A DNA stretch of 64,000 bases from Candidatus Rokuibacteriota bacterium (GTDB lineage: Bacteria; Methylomirabilota; Methylomirabilia; Rokubacteriales; CSP1-6): contig JACPIQ010000097.1 in assembly GCA_016188005.1 (NCBI GenBank), positions 1-64,000 of the forward strand, given 5' to 3'. The position numbers and the translations under genes are program-made. Within the stretch, counting starts at the first letter, position 1, and the number at the start of each line of letters is the position of its first letter. The notes under the pieces are model-generated. The model was not told the origin of the DNA, ran no database searches, and saw nothing but the letters and a program-made list of their open reading frames with translations. Positions 26,375 to 33,444 of the stretch are shown here, in pieces.

Positions 26375-26578
26375 TCATCCGGCCGGGATGGTGCGGGCGT
26401 CCACGCCAGCGGCGCCGCCGAGCCCGAGCAGCCGGATCATGCCGGCCGCGTGCGGGGCCAGGGCTGCGCTGTCGGGCTCGAGCGTTGGGTCGAGCCGCGA
26501 CGCATTGGTCGCGAAAGGAACCTCTCGCGCCAAGGAGCGCGGACGCACCGAGCGGGCCTCCAGATCTTCCGAAGCCAT
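26375..26578 (-). CDS. Possible small protein at the head of the TAXI-TRAP operon
   Basis: A 67-codon frame starting ATG 26578 ([20 protein letters not shown]) and ending 22 nt before the TAXI gene, with [19 protein letters not shown] in its second half. I recognise no family. It has no clear Shine-Dalgarno and begins only a few nt after the likely transcription start, so it would be nearly leaderless. The region on the opposite strand also has an open frame. It may be non-coding leader. Confidence 0.3.
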   Translation of the reverse strand: MASEDLEARSVRPRSLAREVPFATNASRLDPTLEPDSAALAPHAAGMIRLLGLGGAAGVDARTIPAG

Positions 26579-26590
26579 ACGACGGGTTGA

Positions 26591-26626
26591 GCCTAATCCA
26601 GCTGCAAATCTCTTGTCAATACAAGA
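26591..26626 (-). promoter_or_regulatory. Promoter of the TAXI-TRAP operon with overlapping palindromic operator
   Basis: In an unusually AT-rich stretch, the minus strand has TTGACA (26619-26614) and, about 17-18 nt on, TTAGGC or TAGGCT as a weak -10. The -35 sits inside the perfect inverted repeat TCTTGTATTGACAAGA (26626-26611; arms TCTTGT/ACAAGA). The position would block RNA polymerase. The RpiR regulator in the same operon is the obvious candidate binder; this is inference. Confidence 0.55.
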
Positions 26627-26672
26627 AATAGTGCAAAATACGTTGCGCAAGAATGGCAGGCGCTTCGAATCC

Positions 26673-26804
26673 GAACCGTCGCATGCGATCGTCCCGATCC
26701 TCACGTCCACCGAGGCGAGTCGCGACGTCATGCTGGTGAGGGTGGTGGACGACGACGTCGATCAGCGCGATCCTGCCCTGGGCGGCGCCAGGGCAATGGC
26801 GTGA
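26673..26804 (+). pseudogene. Relic of a UbiD-family decarboxylase
   Basis: A short frame ending TGA at 26804 encodes EPSHAIVPILTSTEASRDVM followed by LVRVVDDDVDQRDP. It aligns closely with DPSHVIVATLTPTEASRDVK and the following WVTVVDKDIDPFDP in the intact UbiD of this window (32035-33417). No other UbiD motif is found upstream, where an unrelated promoter lies. About 40 residues of a formerly complete gene remain. Confidence 0.7.
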
Positions 26805-26822
26805 CCACCACAGGCCCGGCAG

Positions 26823-27848
26823 CTATGTCCAGTCGAGAATCACTTTGCCTGTCTGACCCGAGAGCATCACTTCAAACGCCTCCTGAAACTTCGTGAAGTG
26901 GAAGCGGTGGGTGATCACGGGGCGGATGTCGAGGCCCGACTGCAGCATCACCGTCATCTTGTACCAGGTCTCGTACATCTCCCGCCCGTAGATGCCCTTG
27001 ATGGTGAGCATGTTGAAGATCACCGTGTTCCAGTCGATCGCCATGTCTTCCGAGGGGATGCCCAGCAGGGCGATCTTGGCGCCGTGGCACATGTTGGCGA
27101 GCATGTCGCGGAACGCCGCAGGGTTCCCCGACATCTCCAGCCCGACATCGAATCCCTCTCGCATGCCGATCTCCGTCTGCACGTCGGCGAGCCCGGTCGA
27201 GCGGGCGTCCACGGCGAGCGTGACGCCGACCTTGCGGGCCAGCTCCAGGCGGTAGGAATTCACGTCCGTGATCACGACGTACCTGGCTCCGGCGTGGCGC
27301 ACGACGGCGGCTGCCATGATGCCGATCGGGCCCGCGCCGGTGATGAGCACATCCTCTCCCAGCACGGGGAAGGACAGCGCTGTGTGCACCGCGTTTCCGA
27401 AGGGATCGAAGATGCAGGCGATGTCCCTGTCGATCGAGGCGTCGTGGGGCCAGATGTTGCTCATCGGCAGCGCGATGTACTCGGCGAAAGCGCCGGGCCG
27501 GTTGACGCCGACGGCTGAGGTGCGCGCGCACAGATGCCGGCGCCCGGCCAGGCAATTCCGGCAGCGTCCGCACACGACATGGCCTTCCCCGCTGACGAGG
27601 TCGCCGGGCCGGAAGCCGGCGACGTTGGTCCCGACCGTCACGATCTCCCCCACGAACTCATGGCCGATCGCCATGGGAACGGGGATCGTGCTCTGCGCCC
27701 ACGCGTCCCATCTGAAAATGTGCAGATCGGTTCCGCAGACCGCCGTGCGATCGACCTTGATCAGCACGTCGTTGATGCCGATGTCGGGCATCGGCACCTC
27801 TTCGAGCCACAGGCCGGGCTCGCTCCGGCTCTTCACGAGCGCTTTCAT
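26823..27848 (-). CDS. tdh: L-threonine 3-dehydrogenase (zinc-dependent MDR)
   Basis: Oxidises L-threonine to 2-amino-3-ketobutyrate with NAD. The 341 residues match the family length. Cys38 in [18 protein letters not shown] is the catalytic zinc ligand, with IGHEFVGE; the structural zinc site is [15 protein letters not shown]; the NAD site is [28 protein letters not shown] is characteristic of Tdh. No kbl partner is adjacent. Other polyol dehydrogenases of this family are less likely given the close match to Tdh. Confidence 0.9.
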   Translation of the reverse strand: MKALVKSRSEPGLWLEEVPMPDIGINDVLIKVDRTAVCGTDLHIFRWDAWAQSTIPVPMAIGHEFVGEIVTVGTNVAGFRPGDLVSGEGHVVCGRCRNCLAGRRHLCARTSAVGVNRPGAFAEYIALPMSNIWPHDASIDRDIACIFDPFGNAVHTALSFPVLGEDVLITGAGPIGIMAAAVVRHAGARYVVITDVNSYRLELARKVGVTLAVDARSTGLADVQTEIGMREGFDVGLEMSGNPAAFRDMLANMCHGAKIALLGIPSEDMAIDWNTVIFNMLTIKGIYGREMYETWYKMTVMLQSGLDIRPVITHRFHFTKFQEAFEVMLSGQTGKVILDWT

Positions 27849-28067
27849 GTCAGGTGCCCGTGTGAATGTGCGTCCTCGGACATGTGAGTGAACTCACGCG
27901 TGGACCGCTCGCGCGCGCCCGCGGCTCCGAGTCCTGACGGATCGGAATTGGCCTGATCGACTTCTTCCTTTCCTTCCGCATGCCCGTGCCCTTGGCCACG
28001 CGCTCACCCCCCTCTTGTCGCGATGGGGACGATTCGCGCTCCGCTGATTATACGCCGCCGGAGTCCC

Positions 28068-28262
28068 ATGGCCGGGAGGACCGGCGCACCAGACGGGATC
28101 CTCTACCATTCGCGCCGGGATCCCGACGACACGGCACTCGCGATCCTTGACCGGGCGGGCGAGAAGGTTCGAGTGGAACCACTTGACGGACTGAAGGAAC
28201 CTAAGCATAGGGAGTTACTGGCGCAGATCTACGAGCGATACGGAGTCGCCGAACTCCCATAG
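28068..28262 (+). pseudogene. C-terminal remnant of a RES-domain protein
   Basis: 64 codons with PDGILYHSRRDPDDTALAIL, the final block of the RES domain (DGI.Y.SR), and a tail ending LLAQIYERYGVAELP as in full-length RES proteins. The N-terminal two thirds, with the active-site Arg, are absent. RES proteins are NAD-degrading toxins of RES-Xre modules, or stand-alone enzymes. No Xre antitoxin is present. I regard it as a decayed gene. Confidence 0.6.
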
Positions 28263-28355
28263 ATGGCCCCTGGATGCGAGGGGCCAGGATCGAGGAAGAT
28301 CGGTCAGCGGGCGGTTGCCGCTCACCCGATCCAGACTGGCCTCCGGCGGGACCGC

Positions 28356-30155
28356 TCAGGCTTCCCGGTACCAGTGGGCCAGCCGCCAGAAGGCGGAGTC
28401 CCAGCCCGTGAGGTCCATGCCCTTGAGCCGCGTCGCGGAGGCCGAGACCCCGTTCCGCCACAGGATCGGGATGACCGCGGCCTGCTGGATCACGATGTCG
28501 TTCATGCGGACGAACAGCGCCGCCCGCTTGACGGGGTCAAGCTCGGACTCGGCCGCCCGGTAGGCTCGGTCGTACTCCTCGCTCCGGAAGCGGGTGACAT
28601 TCCGGCCCTGCCACTTGTTCGTCTTCGAGGCGATCTCCCAGGAGCAGAACTGGTTCATGAAGTACCGCGGGTCCGGCGCGGTGTGGGCGGTGGTGTACAT
28701 CTGGAGATCGGCATAGAAGTGCGGGAAGGTGTCGGGGTTGGCCGGGTCCGAGGAGAAGAACACCGAGGCCACGACCGACTTGAGCTCGAGATCGATCCCC
28801 GCCTTGGCTGCTGCTTGCTTGACGATCTGCTGCGTCTTCTGCCGAGCGGCGTTGATGGACGTCTGGTAGACCATCCGGAGCTTCTTGCCGTCCTTGGCCC
28901 GGATGCCGTCGGGGCCGCGCTTCCACCCGGCCGCGTCCAGGAGCTGGTTGGCCCTGTCGATGTTGAACTCCCACTTCAAGTTCGGGGAGCGGAAGCGGGA
29001 CGGGGCGTTGAGGAAGTTGGCGCTGGTCTGACCCAGGCGGCCGTAGATCTGCTCCTGGACCGAGGCGCGGTCCACGAGGAGACCGAGGGCCTGGCGCACG
29101 GCGAGGTCCGAGAGCAGCGGATGGGTGGTCCTGGCGCTCGCCCGCTCGCCGTCCACCTCGGTCCGCGGGTCGGAGAAGTTGCACTGGATGTGCTCGGGGT
29201 CCCCCGTGGGCCAGATGTTCACGCGGCCCTTGCCGCCCTGCTCCAGCCGAGCCAGGATCTCGTCCTCGACCTGCATGTTCCAGGCGTAGTCGAACTCCCC
29301 CGTCTGGAGCACCGCCCGGGCGGCGGAGACCGCATCGCCCCCGCCCTTCATCTCGATGGTGTCGAAGAAGGGCAGGTTCGGCAGGTGATAGGCGGGGTTC
29401 AGCTGGCCCTTGACGACGTCCCCGGGCTTGAAGTCCACGAAGCGGTACGGCCCGGTCCCCATGGCCTTGAGATTCCCGGGCGCCTCGCGGGACTTGGCGC
29501 CCTTGTACGGCGCGAAGACGTGCTTCGGGATGAGCATGCCGCGGCTGCCGCAGAAGGCGTCCGACCAGAACGGCTGGGGCGTCTTGAAGACGACCTTCAC
29601 CGTGTGGCTGTCGAGGGTGTCGATCCGGGCGATCTCGCGATAGGAGCCGCTGGTCACGGCGGCCGTCGCGGGGTCGGCCACGTACTCCCAGTTGAAGACC
29701 ACGTCCTCCGCCGTGAAGGGCTTGCCATCGTGCCAGCTGACGCCGCGCTTGAGCCGCCAGGTCACCCAGGTCAAGTCCTTCGCCAGCGTTCCGGCGGCCA
29801 CGCTCGGCACCTCGGCAGCGAGGATGGCCACCACGTTGCCGTCGGGGTCGAAGCCGGCCAGGGGCTCGTAGAAGATGCGGGCCGCATCCTGGTCCTTGAT
29901 GCCGTTGGCGAAGTGCGGGTTGAGGAGCGTGGGGGCCTGCCACCACAGCGTCCGGAGCTGTCCGCCACCGCCGCGTCGCGTCGGCGTGACGGTTGCCGCG
30001 GGGGCCTGGGCCTGGGCCATGCCGGCCGGGCCGAGCATCTGGGTGGCCAGGGGCGCGGTGAGCCCGAGCCCCAGCATGGTGTGCATGAAGCGGCGGCGGC
30101 TCAGCCGGCCCGCCTTGACTTCCTGGATCAGCTCACGCAGCGCGTGCTCGTCCAT
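28356..30155 (-). CDS. Peptide-type (family 5) ABC transporter solute-binding protein, Tat-exported
   Basis: 599 residues. The N-terminus has a twin-arginine motif in LSRRRFMHTMLGLGL, cleaved near AQAQAP. The family 5 fold follows: RIFYEPLAGFDPDGNVVAIL, WRLKRGVSWHDGKPFTAEDV and MGTGPYRFVDFKPGD, with WRNGVSASATRLKGMDLTGW near the end. No permease or ATPase gene adjoins it, so it is an orphan receptor. It lies 55 nt after the amidohydrolase gene on the same strand and may share its transcript. Confidence 0.92.
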   Translation of the reverse strand: MDEHALRELIQEVKAGRLSRRRFMHTMLGLGLTAPLATQMLGPAGMAQAQAPAATVTPTRRGGGGQLRTLWWQAPTLLNPHFANGIKDQDAARIFYEPLAGFDPDGNVVAILAAEVPSVAAGTLAKDLTWVTWRLKRGVSWHDGKPFTAEDVVFNWEYVADPATAAVTSGSYREIARIDTLDSHTVKVVFKTPQPFWSDAFCGSRGMLIPKHVFAPYKGAKSREAPGNLKAMGTGPYRFVDFKPGDVVKGQLNPAYHLPNLPFFDTIEMKGGGDAVSAARAVLQTGEFDYAWNMQVEDEILARLEQGGKGRVNIWPTGDPEHIQCNFSDPRTEVDGERASARTTHPLLSDLAVRQALGLLVDRASVQEQIYGRLGQTSANFLNAPSRFRSPNLKWEFNIDRANQLLDAAGWKRGPDGIRAKDGKKLRMVYQTSINAARQKTQQIVKQAAAKAGIDLELKSVVASVFFSSDPANPDTFPHFYADLQMYTTAHTAPDPRYFMNQFCSWEIASKTNKWQGRNVTRFRSEEYDRAYRAAESELDPVKRAALFVRMNDIVIQQAAVIPILWRNGVSASATRLKGMDLTGWDSAFWRLAHWYREA

Positions 30156-30210
30156 GGCGATCCTCCTTTGAGTCCCCGGTCGGGCGGGCAGGGTACATCG
30201 CCCCTCCCCT

Positions 30211-31413
30211 TCATCTACCGCGTTCTGTCGTGGCTCGGTGCACCACTGTCCCGTGCTGCAGCACGCACCACACCCGGCTCACTGCCGTGAGGTCGACGAG
30301 GGGGTCGCCGTCGAGCACAACCAGGTCGGCCCACTTGCCGCATTCAATCGTGCCCAGCTCGTCCTCCAGCCCCAGCGCGCGCGCTGACCCCCATGTTCCT
30401 GCCCGGATGGCGTCCAAGGGAGGTACCCCTGCTTCAGCCATCAGGCGCAGCTCGGTCATCAAGTCCTCGTGTGGGTTGAACGGCGTGCCCCCATCGTTGC
30501 CCGCCGCGATGATGACGCCGGCCCGCCACGCCAGCTGGAAGGTGTGCGTGTTCGCCGCGTTGATCCTCCCCATCTTGTCCATCGCGTACTGGGGGATGCC
30601 ACGGGCCCGTCCCGCCTGCGTGATCCGGTACGCGGCGGCCAGTGTCGGGACGAACACGAGATCGCGTTCCTTCATCATGGCAGCGGCTTCGTCGTCGAGG
30701 AACACGCCGTGCTCGATCGTATCGATCCCGGCGCGGATGGCGGCTTTCATGCCCTCGATGCCTTGCGCGTGCACGGCGGTGCGGCGGCCAGCCCTGCGCG
30801 CCTCGCTGGCGCCCGCCCGCAGCTCGTCTTCTGTCAGCTGCGCGGTACCCGGCTCAACGCCAGGGGTCAACACGCCCCCGGTGGCCATGAGCTTGATCAG
30901 GTCGGCCCCCGCCTTGAGCTGCTCGCGCACCGCCTTGCGCACCTCGTCGGGGCCGTCGCTCTCGCGGCCCATGGGCCACCCCTGGCCCCCGGTCATGGTG
31001 ATCTGCTTCCCGGCGCACAACAGGCGCGGTCCGGGAATCTCCCCCCTCTTGATCAAGTCGCGCACCGCCAGCTCGATGAAATCGACGCCGCCGACGTCCC
31101 GTGCCGTCGTGATGCCGGCTTCAAGCATGCGTCGAGCGCGGCTGGCCGCGCGAATGGCCGTGACCGCCGGGGGCTCGTCGCGCAGCGCCTTGAGGGGATC
31201 AGGCGCGCCCGCGTCGTGGGTCAGGTGGACATGAGCGTTGATCAGGCCGGGCATCACCGTGCGCCCACCGATGTCGAGCGTGTCGGGATCGGGGTAGTCG
31301 GCCAACCGATTGTCCGAGGCGATATCCCGCACGCGCTCGTCCAGAATCAACGTCGCGTTCTCGATCGGGGCGGCTCCCGTGCCATCAATCAAGCGCGCGC
31401 CAATCAGTTTCAT
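30211..31413 (-). CDS. Imidazolonepropionase-like amidohydrolase
   Basis: Metal-dependent hydrolase of the amidohydrolase superfamily, 400 residues. Metal ligands are visible: His61 and His63 in LINAHVHLTHD, Lys in ADLIKLMATGG, His in AVHAQG and TIEHGVF, and Asp in IIAAGNDGGTP. The composite N/C-terminal beta-sandwich includes WADLVVLDGDPLVDL. Relatives include prolidases and organophosphate-type hydrolases, so the substrate is open. AGGAGG precedes ATG 31413. The following solute-binding protein may deliver its substrate. Confidence 0.9.
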   Translation of the reverse strand: MKLIGARLIDGTGAAPIENATLILDERVRDIASDNRLADYPDPDTLDIGGRTVMPGLINAHVHLTHDAGAPDPLKALRDEPPAVTAIRAASRARRMLEAGITTARDVGGVDFIELAVRDLIKRGEIPGPRLLCAGKQITMTGGQGWPMGRESDGPDEVRKAVREQLKAGADLIKLMATGGVLTPGVEPGTAQLTEDELRAGASEARRAGRRTAVHAQGIEGMKAAIRAGIDTIEHGVFLDDEAAAMMKERDLVFVPTLAAAYRITQAGRARGIPQYAMDKMGRINAANTHTFQLAWRAGVIIAAGNDGGTPFNPHEDLMTELRLMAEAGVPPLDAIRAGTWGSARALGLEDELGTIECGKWADLVVLDGDPLVDLTAVSRVWCVLQHGTVVHRATTERGR

Positions 31414-31480
31414 CCGACCCCTCCTCCTCCCTCCGTCCTGCCGCCGGACGGGCCTCGACCTGCCCAATCTCCGCCTGGCG

Positions 31481-31918
31481 TCACGTCGAGAGCTCGCCTT
31501 GCGGTTCCGGCCCGTCGTGCCCACGGGGTGCGGGGCGGGCTGATGGCCTGGCACCAGGCCTCAGTCTCGCGACAACCTCAGCCAGCCTGCCCAGATCGGA
31601 CGGCTTCGCGAGACAGGCGTCGTATCCGGAGGCAAGGATCAGATCACGGCCCGCAGCGTCCGCGCCGCCGGTGAAGGCGATGGCCGGGATGGCCGCTCCC
31701 CGTGTGCTCGGCATCGCGCGGATCATCCGTATGAGCCAGAACCCGTTGTTCCCGGCCATGTAGATGCCGCTGACGAGAACATCCGGGCGCTCGCGCTGCA
31801 CGAGTTCGAGCGCCTGGACAGCGGTGCCCGTCGAGATGACCGTGGCCCCGCGGCCCACGAGCATCTCGACCACGAGGTCGCGAACGTCGGCGTCGGCATC
31901 GACGACCAGCACCCGCAC
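31481..31918 (-). CDS. Stand-alone receiver-like protein lacking the phospho-acceptor Asp
   Basis: About 145 residues with a CheY-like fold: VRVLVVDADADVRDLVVEML at the start, PDVLVSGIYMAGNNGFWLIR in the middle, IPAIAFTGGAD and CLAKPSD later. The acidic pair, Thr and Lys are kept, but the position of the phosphorylated Asp (normally LLDIxMPG) is Gly in SGIYMAG. It probably works without phosphorylation. The start is uncertain: GTG 31918 fits the domain boundary, and the frame is open further upstream. It is the last gene, 116 nt after UbiD, of the GntR-headed operon and may be separate. Confidence 0.75.
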   Translation of the reverse strand: MRVLVVDADADVRDLVVEMLVGRGATVISTGTAVQALELVQRERPDVLVSGIYMAGNNGFWLIRMIRAMPSTRGAAIPAIAFTGGADAAGRDLILASGYDACLAKPSDLGRLAEVVARLRPGARPSARPAPRGHDGPEPQGELST

Positions 31919-32034
31919 CCCGACCAGGCAAGCGGCTGCCCCGCCGGGATCACTTTCGCCTCCCGTCAACTGCCCTCCCCCGCGCCGCCGCCGAGCCATG
32001 CCGGAAGGGCCACTCGCCGGACACCCACGTCCTG

Positions 32035-33417
32035 CTACCCATTCGGCACCTCGGCCCGGTGATAGCTGTCGATGCGGTCTGGAAACTCCAGCGGGATGGT
32101 GGCGTCGATACCCGCCTTGGTGCTGAGCACATCCCCCAGCTTGCGGAGCGACGGGGGTGTCCGCGCGAGCGCCGAGGGGTCCAGGGCCATGGCCATCCTC
32201 GGGAGGATGATGAGGTCCCGATCCCACTGAGACCGGGTGACGGTCGCCCACTCGACCTGCTCGGGATCGAACGGATCGATGTCCTTGTCCACGACGGTCA
32301 CCCACTTGACGTCACGGCTGGCCTCGGTCGGGGTCAACGTGGCCACGATCACATGGGAGGGATCGTACTCGTGTCGCTTGTCGATCTGGACGACCGCGTG
32401 AAATCGGCAGCAGCTCCCGACGGTCAAATGGACCGCCCGGACATTCGGCACGAGCTGGCGCAAGTGGTCGAGCAGGTCCGCTTCGCGGCAGACCCCGCCG
32501 ATCAGCCAGTTGTCTCGCGATCCGGGGAGCACGTCGAGATAGATGGGCTTCGCCCGGCGCGTGATCGCCTTGACGCGAATGACCGGGTTCTGCCGCGGCG
32601 GGGCATCGTAGACGAGCGAGTAATCCGCGTAGGGCCCCTCCGAAGCGCGGACCCCGGGAAGCATCTCCCCTTCGATCACGATCTCGGCGTGAGCCGGAAC
32701 CTCGAGATCGACGGTCTCGCACTTCACCACCTCGAGGGGCTCCCCTCTGAGGGCGCCCGCGACCTCCAGCTCATCCACCTCCAGCGGCACCAGCCGGGCG
32801 GGCATCCCGCCCTCGAGCCAGGTCGCAGGATCGGGCCCGATGACGATCGCGACCTCGAGCGGGCGGCCGTGCTGCTCGGCGCGAAGGTAGAGCTCGAACA
32901 GATGACGATAGAAGTTGATCATGACATGCAGCGTCGCGCGGTCATGGACCAGCATTCGCGCGAAGGACAGGTTTCGCTTCCCCGTCTGCAGATCCTTCGC
33001 CACGATGACGCCGCTGCTGATGTAGTGGCCGGCGTCCTTCTCGAAGTGCCAGGGATTCGGAAGCTGCGAGAGCAGGTCCACGTCGTCCCCGCTGACCCGC
33101 ACCTCTCGCACCGGCCCGTCGGCAACCAGGCGGGTCGGGATCGGACGTCGGGCGGCTGCGATCAGCCGATCGGTCAGCGCCACCGTCGGTTCGACCCCCA
33201 GGATGTGGGCGACGTTCTCCCGCCGGTTGAAGATGTTGGCGACGATCGGCATCGCCGACCCCTTCACCGTGTCGAAGAACACCGTGTGCTTGCCGTCGTG
33301 CTGCTGCTCCCACCGCGCCACGTCGAACTTGGGCGAGACCGGTTCCGTCACGTGGACGACCTGCCCGCGAGATTCGAGGTACGCGAGATAGGAACGGAGA
33401 TCGTCGTACCCGGCCAT
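32035..33417 (-). CDS. UbiD-family decarboxylase (prFMN-dependent)
   Basis: Reversible decarboxylase for aromatic or unsaturated acids, using prenylated FMN. The 460 residues include MLVHDRATLHVMINFYRHLF, EGEMLPGVRASEGPYADYSL with the Glu cluster of the active site, and ATLTPTEASRDVKWVTVVDK near the end. A UbiX prenyltransferase is not in the window. It follows the molybdopterin subunit gene by 27 nt, so hydroxylation and decarboxylation of the same compound are likely coupled. The substrate cannot be read from sequence. Confidence 0.92.
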   Translation of the reverse strand: MAGYDDLRSYLAYLESRGQVVHVTEPVSPKFDVARWEQQHDGKHTVFFDTVKGSAMPIVANIFNRRENVAHILGVEPTVALTDRLIAAARRPIPTRLVADGPVREVRVSGDDVDLLSQLPNPWHFEKDAGHYISSGVIVAKDLQTGKRNLSFARMLVHDRATLHVMINFYRHLFELYLRAEQHGRPLEVAIVIGPDPATWLEGGMPARLVPLEVDELEVAGALRGEPLEVVKCETVDLEVPAHAEIVIEGEMLPGVRASEGPYADYSLVYDAPPRQNPVIRVKAITRRAKPIYLDVLPGSRDNWLIGGVCREADLLDHLRQLVPNVRAVHLTVGSCCRFHAVVQIDKRHEYDPSHVIVATLTPTEASRDVKWVTVVDKDIDPFDPEQVEWATVTRSQWDRDLIILPRMAMALDPSALARTPPSLRKLGDVLSTKAGIDATIPLEFPDRIDSYHRAEVPNG

Positions 33418-33444
33418 GGACGAGTGTCCTTTCAGGGGCGGCGG

